Position numbers and translations under genes: made by a program. Below, one piece after another: positions 11,274 to 23,500 of a DNA stretch of 64,000 nt. Each line of letters starts with the position of its first letter. Positions within the stretch are counted from its first letter, which is position 1. The stretch comes from Nicotiana tabacum (Eukaryota > Streptophyta > Magnoliopsida > Solanales > Solanaceae), in NCBI RefSeq assembly GCF_000715075.1, contig NC_134082.1:103580399-103644398 (forward strand), in the 5' to 3' direction. Below the pieces are notes generated by a model. That model was not told the DNA's origin. It made no database searches and saw nothing but the letters and a program-made list of their open reading frames with translations.

Positions 11274-12333
11274 CCGGTTTTAATCATTCAAATGATTTTG
11301 TTTTTATTTTGATTTTGGAAGATTGTAATCAAACCCTTAGCTTCATTTGAGGGTTGATTTTGGAAACGCCAGTCCCCAAGTCTTTTTATGGGGCAATCTA
11401 AACAATTTCGTAGTTTTATGACTAAGTTCGAACTTAGTCTTAGATTATTACTTTTTTTACATATTAAGAAGTTTTTTATCTTAAACTTCTGCTTGCTTTA
11501 TTTTCGCCTTTATTTTTTAAGGACTTACAGAATAATTTGCATTTTTGTTTTTCGAAAAATGCTTCTGTTAACCTCATGATTAATTTAAACATGAGTTTTA
11601 TAAAAGAGGGCCCTTTTATATTCCGACACTTAATGAAGATGACGTCTCAACTTCATAATGGTGTTATCATACGATAAAAGAAATAGGAATACACATGTTT
11701 CTCTGATATAACTTTGACAAGTTTTTATTTTTGAACCTTGTCTAGTTCCGAATAAAACTTTACATGTATTTGAATTACATCTATAACTTTCTCGTAACTG
11801 TTTTTCTTGTAATAGATTTAAAAGAAGAATAATAGACACGGGGTTTTTCCTTATAACCTGTTTTAGTACATAGCCTTTACCCTAACTATAGTGAGGTTTT
11901 TCTTTGGCCTTAGCTCGTGGCTTTATGACTTTTACTTTGCACTTGACTCTTTCAGGCTTGATTTTTCCTTAATCTGCTTTGCCTTCTTTATACACATGTC
12001 CGTGTATATTATGTAGTCCCCCAAGTGTTTGAGTGTTGAAGTATGAAGCCTCGAGCACTTGATAGTTTCTCTCATTTGGTCCTTTTCCTTAAAAGGAAAA
12101 ACATACGGGACTCGAAGGGACGATTATAGATGAAGACTGCATAACCCATTTGCATTTCTATCAGAATAATTGTAACCTTAGGCCAAGAATTTTAGGTTAC
12201 TCCATGTGCCTTACAGGTCGTGACTCATCATTTAGTACGGGTTAGCGTTTTGCCTATCATCTAAAATCGTTCGTAAAATTTTAACAATTCAAAAATAAAA
12301 TTTAAAATGGTTATACCTGATCATGGGTTTTCC
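11274..12333. other. Non-coding spacer between antisense gene and pol, with internal PPT-like motif
   Basis: There is no coding sequence on either strand. The spacer is strongly conserved with 44174-45245 of element C. It contains CACTTGGGGGACT (minus strand, 12015-12027), a near copy of the true purine tract, about 310 bases downstream of the pol stop. It would also serve as the 3' untranslated region of the antisense gene. Confidence 0.6.
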
Positions 12334-13914
12334 TTAGAAATAGTATCTCTTTAAATGAACAACATTCCAATACGAAGGTAGTATCTTGCCATCTATTGTT
12401 TCCTGTTCATATGCTCCCTTTCCTGCAACATCACGCACTCTGTAGGGTCCTTCCCATGTTGGACTTAATTTCCCTATGTTAGCTACCTTTGTAGACTGAA
12501 AAACTTTTTTAAGCACGAAGTCCCCAATTTTGAAGAACCTGAGGCATGCTTTTCTATTGTAGTATCGTTCGATGACTTGCTTTTATGTTGCCATTCTTAT
12601 TAAAGCAGCTTCTCTCCGCCCCTCGAGTAAATTTAGGTTGACTCGTATCTCCTCATCATTAGATTCTTGTGTCGCCTGTGTGAACCGTGTACTTGGTTCC
12701 CCTATCTCAACTGGAATTAAAGCCTCAGCTTCATAAACCAATGAGAACGGTGTTTCTCCTGTACTTGTTTTTGCAGTTGTGCGATATGGCCATAAAACTC
12801 TAGGTAACACTTCAGGCCAGTTTCCTTTTGATTCCTCTAGTCGTTTCTTTAAATTGTTGATAATGACTTTGTTCGTTGATTCTGCCTGTCCATTACCCAC
12901 CGAATGATAGGGTGTTGACGTAATCCTTTTAATTTGCCAGCTAAAAAATTTCGTGATCTGAGCTCTAATAAACTGTGGACCATTATCACATACGATCTCC
13001 TTTGGTACGCCGAATCGACATATGATATTCCGCCAAATAAAGTCTCTGACTTCCTTTTCTCGCACCTGCCTCTACCCATTTAGTAAAATAATCAGTGAGA
13101 ACAAGCAAAAATTTTACATGTCCTTTTGCTTGCGGTAATGGACCTGCGATACCCATTCCCCATTTTATAAATGGCCATGGCGCAATGACCGGATGTAATA
13201 ATTCCACATGTCTATGCATATTGTTACCGTACCTCTAGCATTTATCACATTTGGCCACGAAACTTTCTGCCTCCTCTTCCATTTTAGGCCAGTAATAACC
13301 TGCCCTAATTAAGGTTTTTACTAGTGATCTTCCACCTGCGTGATTCCCGCAATGACCCTCGTGTATTTCTCTCATTACATACTCTGTTTGCGAAGGTCCA
13401 AGGCATATTGCTAAGGGACCACCGAACATTTTACGATATAGATTGCCTTATTTTAAGCAGTACCGAGCGGCCTGTCTTCGAAGCGCATAAGACTTTTTCT
13501 TGTCATCAGGGACGGTTCCATAATGCAAAAAAGCAACAATTTCGTTCCTCCAATCCCAGGTTTAGTTATTAAAATTTACCTCATTCGCATCAGGATCAAG
13601 AACTGAATAAAATACATATATCACTGAGGCATTTGCATCGTTTGCCATATCGGCCGCAGTTGCGAGATTAGCTAGGGCGTCTGCTTCAAGATTTTCGTCC
13701 CTGGGTATTTGTCTAACTTTCCAATTTTGAAATTGTTTTATCAATTCTCGTACGTTTTTCAAGTACTGATGCATCCTTGCTTCCCTGGCTGTATAAGTCC
13801 CCAGCATTTGATTAACTACGAGTTGTGAATCATTCTTGATTATAATCTGATTTATGCCAAGTTCCCGTGCCAGTTCTAAACCTGCAATCATAGCCTCATA
13901 TTCTGCCTCATTGT
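12334..13914 (-). pseudogene. Tat element B pol, C-terminal part: second RNase H end and integrase
   Basis: Reading leftwards from 13914: the rest of the second RNase H (NNEAEYEAMIAG, then NDSQLVVNQM), then the integrase zinc domain (HEGHCGNH...CDKC), the DDE core (DNGPQF; GNGQAESTNKV) and a C-terminal PTWEGPY module ending HLKRYYF at 12334. It is interrupted by stops near 13234 and 12582 and by a frameshift near 13065, and the middle of the core is damaged. The N-terminal half of pol lies at 30490-31860, separated by the Ogre composite. Confidence 0.88.
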
Positions 13915-14590
13915 TGTCACACCTCCTTTTTCCAGCACCGCGAGGTGCGAAGGGAGTTTTTCCAATAAAGGACAATCGAAACGGGATTTATTTATTTATT
14001 TCAGAGTCGCCACTTGGGAGATTTACATACTTCCCTTATTGCAACTAAATTCTTTTAGGCAAATGACAAAACAAAACTAAAAAGAAACAATTATGAATTT
14101 AAACTTGAACTTTAACAATATTAACAATTTCCGGAAAATACATCAAATACATAAAACAAATTGAGGAAACAATTAACTAAACTTCAATTTGTATCTAACT
14201 AACATTAAAATAATAACATTTACCTAAACAATAAAACAAACATGAAATAAACATGAAAAATTCACCAAATAATGAACAAACTAGAAAATTATTTCAACGA
14301 AGAACAAACCAAACAAGAATTGAATCATTTATCGATTTTGGATCCGAAAAATACCAAACAAAAATATGGACGATAAATGAGATTCAAAAACCAACTAACC
14401 GGAAATGAAACGACGAACAACGACCAACCAACGACGAACTCGGACAGTGATCGACGACATCGACCAAAACTAACTCCCTGTACGCGAACTCGACTGGACT
14501 GAAACAGTAGCATCCGCTACTGCTGGACATCGGCGCTTGAACTGAATGATGAAGACGAAACATGCAAAGCACCCGATGCCAAAGTACGCT
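13915..14590 (-). repeat. Ogre LTR fragment (3' end), minus orientation
   Basis: 13915 to about 14030 is the reverse complement of about 25107-25221. From 14034 to about 14390 it is the reverse complement of about 23004-23365. It therefore lacks some 1.7 kb present in the inner LTR. The stretch 14391-14590 is probably LTR sequence that was replaced in the inner copy. Confidence 0.8.
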
Positions 14591-14635
14591 TATTGAATCA
14601 CCTTTGGTCTATCCAAAAAAAATAGAGCAAAGACT

Positions 14636-15129
14636 ATGGTTCGAGAGCTGGCTAAGGGTGAGGTAGACCCAAAATACGATGTTTGGTTCGGGAAAAGGTT
14701 TCAGATTCGTCAGAGGCCTACCAAAAGAGCTCACGTCCAACAATTTACGGATGATTCGCAGGAACAGTGGGGCTGGTTAGTGAGAGAGGAAGGCTACCGG
14801 GTTGAAATCGGGAAGCTGAAGCGACAAATTGAAAGGCTTATGTTTGAAAAAAACGTTCAAGTAGCCTCAGAGCAGGGTGAGAAGAACAAATTAGCCAAAG
14901 AAAACCAGGCACTGAAAGCCCGAATTCGCCAAGTCGGTAAGAGTGATAGCGACCGACAGAAACGTCGCTCTGATGAAAGGTTGATAGCGGAATTGAGAAA
15001 TCAAGTCAACCAAAGCCGAGAAGACTTGGAGAGATCCCAGGCTTGTATAACAAGAATGTGGGTCAGGTGGGCCATAGTTACAACATCACGGAGAGAGCAC
15101 CTATGGCAAGTAAAAAGGGACTACGAAAT
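14636..15129 (+). pseudogene. Ogre ORF1 C-terminal coiled-coil fragment
   Basis: About 165 codons rich in Lys, Glu, Arg and Gln, including FEKNVQVASEQGEKNKL and RREHLWQVKRDYEM. They form a predicted coiled coil. The same sequence with a longer C terminus lies inverted at 21839-22561. It is fused directly to the RT segment at 15130, a join that does not occur in normal elements, where gag and protease lie between. Confidence 0.7.
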
Positions 15130-15131
15130 GT

Positions 15132-17777
15132 ATGAACCAGAAAGAGATCGAAGTGTACGTAGATGATGTGATCATCAAATCCAAGCGTCAGGAAGACCAC
15201 GTAGCAGACCTTAGGAAGTTTTTCCAAAGACTTCGAAGGTACGACATTAAGCTCAACCCAGCCAAATGTGCATTTGGTGTTCCATCTGGAAAGCTGTTAG
15301 GATTTATCGTCAGTCGGCGAGGCATTGAGTTGGATCCATCAAAGATCAAATCCATCCAGGAATTTCCGCCACCGAGGAACAAAATAGAAGTAATGAGTCT
15401 GTTGGGAAGGTTGAACTATATCAGAAGATTCATCGCTCAGCTCACAACAACTTGTGAACCCATCTTTCGATTGCTGAGGAAAGATGTCGCGATAGAATGG
15501 ACGGCAGAATGCCAGGAGGCATTTGACCAGATCAAAGGTTATTTATCCAATCCACCTGTATTGGTTCCACCTGAGTCGGGGAGGCCATTAATCCTTTATC
15601 TAACGGTCCTGGATCATTCGTTTGGTTGCGTGTTGGGTCAACACGACATCACAGGAAGAAAAGAGCAAGCCATCTATTATCTCAGCAAGAAGTTTACAGT
15701 CTATGAGAATAAGTACACTCAACTTGAGAAGACATGTTGTGCTCTAACTTGGGTAGCACAGAAGTTTAAGCATTATCTGTCGTCACATACTACATACCTT
15801 ATTTCACGTCTGGATCCATTAAAGTATATTTTCCAGAAGCCTATGCCCACAGGAAGATTGGCAAAATGGCAGATATTACTCACAGAGTTCGACATTGTCT
15901 ATGTGACGAGGACGGCCATGAAAGCTCAAGCATTGGCCGATCACTTGGCTGAGAATCCTATTGATGAAGAATACGAGCCTTTGAGGACGTATTTTCCTGA
16001 TGAAGAAGTGATACATATAGAGGAGTTAGAACTGAATGAGGAACCATGGTGGAAGCTTTTCTTTGACGGGGCTGCTAATGCAAAAGGAGTTGGAGTAGGA
16101 GCAGTACTTATTTCAGAAACAGGACATCACTATCCTGTTACAGCTCAGCTACGTTTCTATTGTACCAACAACATGGCTGAATATGAGGCATGTATTTTGG
16201 GCCTACGATTGGCTGCAGACATGGATGTTCAGGACGTCTTGGTCTTGGGAGACTCGGACCTCCTAATACATCGGATCCAGGGTGAATGGGAAACACGGGA
16301 TTTGAAGCTTATACCATATCGACAATGTTTGCACGATCTGAGCAAGCGATTTCGATCAGTGGAGTTCAGACACATCCCGAGAGTTCACAATGAGGTTGCC
16401 GATGCTTTGGCCACTTTAGCATCGATGTTGCACCATCCAGACAAAATCCATGTTGACCCATTGTATATTCAGGTTCGTGATCAGCATGCCTACTGCAACA
16501 TAATAGAAGAAGAAATGGATGGCGAGCCATGGTTTTATGATATCAAGGAATACCTCAGGATGGGGATATGCCCGGAGCAAGCAACCGGAGATCAAAAGAG
16601 AGTCATTCGACGACTGGCAAATGGATTTTTCCTCAGTGGAGGAATGTTGTACAAAAGAACCCCAGATCTGGGATTGCTGAGATGTATTGATGCAGGTCAA
16701 GCCACGATAGTGATGACAGAGGTACATGCTGGAGTCTGTGGGCCCCATATGAGCGGATATGTGTTGGCAAAGAAGATTCTGCAAGCGGGATATTATTGGC
16801 TCACTATGGAGCATGATTGTATCAGTTTCGTACGAAAATGCCATCAGTGTCAGATACACGGAGATCTGATTCATTCTCCACCAACGGAATTGCACACAAT
16901 GTCCGCACCATGGCCATTTGTAGCATGGGGCATGGATGTCATTGGGCCTATCGAGCCGGCAGCTTCGAACGGTCACAGGTTCATTCTGGTAGCCATCGAT
17001 TATTTCACTAAGTGGGTTGAAGCCAAAACTTTCAAGTCTGTAACCAAGAAGGCAGTGGTGGATTTCGTCCATTCCCATATCATTTGTAGATTTGGGATCC
17101 CAAAAATAATAATCACGGACAATGGTGCTAATCTTAACAGCAACTTGATGAGAGAAGTATGTGAACAGTTTAAGATTACACACCGTAATTCCACCCCGTA
17201 TCGGCCCAAGGCGAATGGAGCAGTTGAGGCAGCCAACAAAAATATAAAGAAGATATTGAGGAAAATGATTGAAGGATCCAGACAATGGCATGAAAAGCTA
17301 CCATTTGCGTTGTTAGGATACCGCACTACTGTTCGTACTTCAATAGGTGCGACTCCTTATTTGTTGGTATACGGAACCGAAGCAGTAATACCAGCAGAAG
17401 TTGAAATTCCTTCCCTTCGAATTATCGCTGAGGCCGGGATTGACGATGATGAATGGGTCAAAGCCCGACTAGAATAGCTGAGTTTAATGGATGAAAAAAG
17501 ATTGGCAGCAGTAGGTCATGACCAGTTATATCAAAAGAGAATGGCAAGAGCATACAATAAGAAGGTGCGCCCCAGAAAATTTGAAGTAGGGCAACAAGTA
17601 TTGAAACGGATCCTCCCACATCAGATTGAGGCAAAAGGCAAGTTCACCCCGAATTGGCAAGGGCCGTATATTGTGACCAGAGTATTATCCAACGGCGCTT
17701 TACGTCTGACAGATGTTGAAGGAAGATGCGTCGACATGGCTATCAATTCTGAGGCAGCCAAAAGATATTATGTGTAA
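15132..17777 (+). pseudogene. Ogre pol: RT from YVDD, RNase H, integrase
   Basis: The N-terminal half of RT is missing. The frame begins in the catalytic EVYVDDVIIKSK motif. It continues through the rest of RT, the gypsy RNase H and a second RNase H (FFDGAANAKG, NNMAEYEA, GDSDLLIHRIQG, NEVADALA). Next come the integrase zinc domain (HAGVCGPH...CHQCQ) and the complete DDE core (first Asp in GMDVIGP, TDNGAN, NGAVEAANKN). After a TAG at 17475-17477 the same frame resumes at 17487 with the integrase C-terminal module (FTPNWQGPYIV) and ends at 17777. Comparison with the surrounding protein suggests a CAG-to-TAG change. Apart from that stop, the integrase and RNase H look intact. Confidence 0.85.
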
Positions 17778-19075
17778 TTTCTTTTGTTGTTTATTTGTTT
17801 GTTTGTACTTAGTGCTTATCGGATAATGAAATGACGGAGGCAATTCTTTCTTCTATCAAAACACTTTTAACCTTTGCTTTACCCCTTTGAGCCATACTTA
17901 TCTTTTTATACCCCTCTCTTGGAATCATTAATGAAAAAATGTATGAAAAAAAAACTTTTTGAAGGTCGCAAGAAAACAAAGGAGTCAGTGAACTACGTTC
18001 GACCTGATTCCTCAAAGAGGATACGTAGGCGCCTCACGGCTCGGTCATAAGGTAAAAAAAAATATCAAAAGAAAAATCCCCAAGTAAGAAAACTGGGGCA
18101 GAAATTATGTTTCTAAATTTTGAAGAAAAAAAAAGAGTTTGATTCCAAGAGTTGTAATACTTTACCCATCAAAGTTATTTTGAATTTTATATCCTTTTCT
18201 TCTAAAACCTATATTGATATCCAAAAAGACCTCCCGATCAGTATCCGAGAGGTGTTAAGATAGGCAAATGAAAACCAAGAATAGACTGGGTTGATTAATC
18301 CGGAATGCACAACATGATCATTGGAATCGGTTATATCACCCAGATAAGTTCATTTTTTTCCATCATTTGTTCAGAAAGATTTTCTCATTTTTCTATCTTT
18401 TCATTTCTTTGTTTAAAAAAGAATTTTTCTAGAAATTTATGTTTTAAGGAAGGTCTTTCAGAGCTTACTACCAGTTGCCAAAATGGTACAACATAAAATG
18501 TGAAAAGGGCAATCCAGAGACAAGGCAATAAGACAAAAGATGTTGATTGCCAGGCCGAATAATACCGTCCTAAAATGGCAAGGAAAGTACGGGGAAGAGC
18601 CGGAAAAAAAAAACATGTTGAGGAAATTGTGGGCCAAGTTCCAAGACGATCCCCAGAGGACTCCGACCGAATATCGACCAAGCTCCGAGGTGGTCGGACA
18701 ACACAAAATGGGAAGGGAAGAAAGGAAAATCCATCTTCGGCAAAATAACCTCCAGAAATTTTTGAGATACAAAATGGTGAAGGGATAAATGGAAAAACCA
18801 TCCCCAGCAGAATGTTATCCCCAGCAAATAACATCATCCCCAACAAGTTTTAAAGAACGCCAAACAGGAATAAGGGAAAGGGAACAATCATCCCCATCAG
18901 GAGTGACATGACCACTCGCCATATTTCAAAAAAAAAAAAAAAAACTAACTAAATTTTCTTTGATTTGAACATGAAAATAAAGTGTTGATGATGGCCTAAA
19001 GATACGCCATAAGAAAGATCGCCAGAATTGGGGCAGAAAATTTTCTGCCATAAGTGGAAATTTTCTCGGAGAATC
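17778..19075 (+). other. Ogre 3' untranslated region, non-repetitive part
   Basis: This stretch is non-coding. It contains repeated CCCCAGCA-type motifs (for example 18800-18900) and A-rich stretches. No gene is visible. It lies between the pol stop and the tandem repeats. Confidence 0.6.
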
Positions 19076-19815
19076 GAGGAAACAAATTCAAAATATTCTT
19101 TACCAATTAGGCGCCCATCAGTATAATGCGGGAATACATTTATGTTTTCATTTTATGTTCTAGGTCGCCCACCAGTATAATGCGGGTATGCATTTCTCTT
19201 TTCATTTCATGTTCTAGGTCGCCCACCAGTATAATGCGGGTATGCATTTCTCTTTTCATTTCATGTTCTAGGTCGCCCACCAGTATAATGCGGGTATGCA
19301 TTTATGTTTTCATTTCATGTTCTAGGTCGCCCACCAGTATAATGCGGGTATGCATTTATGTTTTTATTTTATGTTCTAGGTCGCCCACCAGTATAATGCG
19401 GGAATACATTTTATGTTTTCATTTCATGTTCTAGGTCGCCCACCAGTATAATGAGGAAACAAATTCAAATTATTCTTTACCAATTAGGCGCCCACCAGTA
19501 TAATGCGGGAATGCATTTATGTTTTCATTTCATGTTCTAGGTCGCCCACCAGTATAATGCGGGCATGCATTTATCTTTTCATTTCATGTTCTAGGTCGCC
19601 CACCAGTATAATGCGGGTATGCATTTATGTTTTCATTTCATGTTCTAGGTCGCCCACCAGTATAATGCGGGAATACATTTCTGTCTTTTCATTTCTGTTC
19701 TAGGTCGCCCACCAGTATAATGCGGGCATACATTTCAGTTTTTCATTTCCAGGTCGCCCACCAGTATAATGCGGGTATACATTTTCATTTCATGTCCAGG
19801 CGCCCACCTGTATAA
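19076..19815 (+). repeat. 54-bp tandem repeat array in the Ogre 3'UTR
   Basis: About 14 units share the core CGCCCACCAGTATAATGCGG. The typical unit is 54 bp and starts AGGTCGCCCACCAG. A longer lead segment, GAGGAAACAAATTC followed by TTTACCAATTAGG, occurs at about 19076 and again at about 19452, giving a higher-order period of roughly 376 bp. Because 54 is divisible by three it creates spurious open frames. Tandem repeats in this position are a known trait of Ogre-type elements and can seed satellite DNA. Confidence 0.92.
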
Positions 19816-20518
19816 CGAGAGGAATACTTTTCAGTCTTATACTGCAGATTTTGAAGTCAGTAACCCCACCGGAAGGTAGAAGGTTACAACAAGAATCCCC
19901 AGCAGGAAACAATAAAAATCCCAACACCGGAAGGCAGAAGGTGGCAACAAGAAGTCCCAGCGCAAATTCAAGCGCATGAGTCAAAAGAAAGAAAAGACGC
20001 GTCTTGATGAATCTGCTGAAGATAATCGTGTCCCAAGAGGAACAGCCAAAAAGCTTAATGAAGAAAGCCATGTCCCCAGCGGACCGAACAAAATGACGAA
20101 AACTGGTAAAAAAAAAACAAGGACCAGAAGTCTTGGTAAAAAGGCACAAGAGGAAACACAAACCGACAAAAAGCAAGGCAACCGGAGCAAGGGGGAAAAC
20201 TGATAAGATTCTGTAATTTCTAGCTTAGTCTAGCTTCTTATTTTTTTAAGCATGGTGTAATAAGGAGGTCAGCAAACAGTAAAAGTAGCATGCAACAGCA
20301 GTAACATTGCAGTCCCATGGTAGTCCCAGCTACCAAGACTTCCCGAACTACATTGACCTGATTCCTGTTTAGCCCAGGATATGTAGGAAACCTTTGAAGT
20401 AAAGGTTCGGTCAAATCTTTTTCAAAAAAATGCTTCAACAGAGTACTCGGATGGGCAAAAATCACTCGCTTTATCTTTGCACAAAAACCCTTCGTGTCTC
20501 CGGGCAAAGAGGGGCAGC
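19816..20518 (+). other. End of Ogre 3'UTR with polypurine tract
   Basis: The sequence is non-coding, with CCGGAAGG(T/C)AGAAGGT repeated near 19870 and 19926 and CCCCAGC-like motifs. It ends in GGGCAAAGAGGGGCAGC (20502-20518), the probable polypurine tract directly before the LTR start. Confidence 0.7.
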
Positions 20519-23500
20519 TATAAGCACGTGATTTTTGCCCTATATGAGAATTACTCCCAAAAAATTCAAAAATAAAATGATTTTTCTTTGGTGTGCAATT
20601 TTGTGATATTTTGTGATATTTTGAATAATTATTTGTATTTGTCTGTGTGTGTTTATTTATTAAATTAATAAAAAATACAAAAATATGTCGCATTTTGCAT
20701 GTAGGATTTAATTCTACAATTGAGAATAATTAAATTTGTTTTACAAAAATAAAAAATTTACAAAAAATAGGCATCGTTTGCATTTTTAGCATTTAATGTC
20801 CAAATATACAATTTTATGCTTAATTAATACTTAATTGTGCGTTAATTGTTATTGGGAGTTAATTTGCGCTTTTATAACTTAATTTAGTTCTTAATAATAG
20901 TTTAAGTATTTTTATAATTTAGTTTTAGAAAAATAAAAGAAGAAAAGAGAGTGAAAATATAAAGAAAGTCGGAATTGGACCTCTTCTTCAATTTCAAGCC
21001 ACAGGCCCAAAAAATGGCCCAATCTTCCCTACGACCCAGTCCATTTCGAACTGGGTCAACCCGGTCCATAACCCAACACCCTATTATCTTGCATTTCAAA
21101 AAATAAAACAAAGAAAAACAAAAAAAAAATAGTAAGAAAACCCTAAAAAATGCCTAAAGCATCCGCCCCCTCCCCCCCATTTTGGCTTCTTCTTCCCCAA
21201 ACTCAAAGACACCTCCCATGGCTTCCCTTTACTTTCTTCTTCGACCACCCTCCCCCACGAACACCACCTCACGTCGTCACACTCACACACACATACACAA
21301 CCAAACGACACAACCACCACGATAGTCCATCGCCCCAGCGTTGTTTCTCCATTGACGAGCTCAAGCTCGACCATGGACTGCCTGCTGCTTCTACTTCAGT
21401 GTCCTCCTAGCTGCTGCCTCACATCGTCTGTTTCTCGTTGTTGCTTCACCATGAACGACCATGCCAGACGTCCGCCATTAACGACTAAGCTCGAACATAC
21501 ACGGGTATGATTGCAACATCATCGCCCCAGCGTACTTTGGCAAGACGTACCAGAAATCAAGTGGGAAATAATGCTACTGGTCTCACATTCAAAGCACCCG
21601 AGCCACATACCTATAATCCCCACTTTGGTCTTTTGATTGGATAGACTATAAGACAAATTTTTTTTTATTACTCAAAATAATGCTATTACAAGCCATTACT
21701 CAAAATAATGCTATTAAAAGCCATCACAAAAAAATACAGACTTCATATATATATATAATTTTTTTTTTTTGAGAATGTTTGAAAAAAAAACATATGGGTA
21801 GACAACAGACTCGAAAAACAAACAAGTGCAAGATTGAACTAGGGATACATTAAAGCTTTGAATTTTGGTGCCCGCGAGGCATCATTCGGCCTTTCCGCGG
21901 GCTTGGGGGCCAGGCTTCTTTGCAAGCTTTTTAGTTCCTCCATGATCTGATGGACATAACCCATGATTGAGGCAAAAAGGATATCACGAGGCATCTCTTC
22001 ACATGTTAGGCACTTCGTGGTGATATAGCGCCCTATATCATTGATCCTACCCCTGATTCTATCCCTCTCTATGCACAGTTGTTCTATCCGTTGATTCTTT
22101 AGTCCCAATATTCGAGTATTGTCAATGAGCTGCTCTTGGAACCTCTCCATTTGTTCTTCCATCCGGGCTATCGACTCATAGCAGCGTTCTCTATCTGTTC
22201 TAGCATCCTGGGCTTGTTTGAGGACCCGATTATTGAGAATGGAGTTTATCTCTCTCAATGTCGCAACACTCATTTCGTAGTCCCTTTTTACTTGCCATAG
22301 GTGCTCTCTCCGTGATGTTGTAACTGTGGCCCACCTGACCCGCATTCTTGTTATACAAGCCTGGGATCTCTCCAAGTCTTATCGGCTTTGGTTGACTTGA
22401 TTTCTCAATTCCGCTATCAACCTTTCATCAGAGCGACGTTTCTGTCGGTCGCTATCACTCTTACCGACTTGGCGAATTCGGGCTTTCAGTGCCTGGTTTT
22501 CTTTGGCTAATTTGTTCTTCTCACCCTGCTCTGAGGCTACTTGAACGTTGTTTTCAAACATAAGCAGACCTTAGTTAATGATTAAGCAGACAGGCACCCT
22601 GCTCTGTGCCTGTCGATCAAACTTTCTGATGTCTTCACTTGCTGGGGATAAATAGGTGCCCAATTCTTCGCAAAATGCGGATCTTTTCCGTCAATCTATC
22701 TTGTCGCCTCATAGTGCCCTTCACGGGGTTTTCACTAACAAGGCTCTCTCATTTCTCACAACTCCCGTCGCCTTATGGTGCCTGTGAAGGTTTTCACCGA
22801 TAAGACTCTCTCATTTTGTATTTCTCAGCTTACGTCGCCTTATGGCGCCTGTGAAGGTTTTCGCCGATAAAGACTCTCTCATCTTATTTTCTCAGCTTGG
22901 GATTGGAGTGTTGCCGATAAGATTTTTCTCTGCCGGGAATTCTTTTGGCTATCAATTCTTTCAATTCATGATCCTCATTCAGTCAGGGACCGACGTTTTA
23001 TTCTTGAATCTCATTTATCGTCCATATTTTTGTTTGGTATTTTTCGGATCCAAAATCGATAAATGATTCAATTCTTGTTTGGTTTGTTCTTCGTTGAAAT
23101 AATTTTCTAGTTTGTTCATTATTTGGTGAATTTTTCATGTTTATTTCATGTTTGTTTTATTGTTTAGGTAAATGTTGTTAGTTTAATGTTAGTTAGATAC
23201 AAATTGAAGTTTAATTAATTGTTTCCTCAATTTGTTTTATGTATTTGATGTATTTTCCGGAAATTGTTAATATTGTTAAAGTTCAAGTTTAAATTCATAA
23301 TTGTTTCTTTTTAGTTTTGTTTTGTCATTTGCCTAAAAGAATTTAGTTGCAATAAGGGAAGTATGTTGGTTTTTAGTCATTTGAATCCGTCGTTTTTATT
23401 TTTAGATTTAATTCATGTTCATATTATGTATCCCACTAGAAGAGAAAGTAATACACACTTGATAAATATTCTGGTATACAGGTGTAGAAATTAAGGGTTG

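Noticed and set aside
16416..17291. 291-codon frame on the minus strand
   Set aside because: It lies antisense to the Ogre integrase coding region and shows no family motifs. It is a shadow of the real frame.
19126..19703. Open frames of 66-102 codons with a repeated RSPTSIM peptide
   Set aside because: They are translations of the 54-bp tandem repeat, whose length is a multiple of three; there is no independent sign of a protein.
19076..19815. CRISPR-like array
   Set aside because: The repeats are directly adjacent with no unique spacers, and this is a plant nuclear retrotransposon 3'UTR.
21096..21410. Two overlapping frames of about 90 codons on both strands
   Set aside because: They sit in a C/T-rich part of the Ogre LTR and have low-complexity Pro/His or Gly/Val composition.
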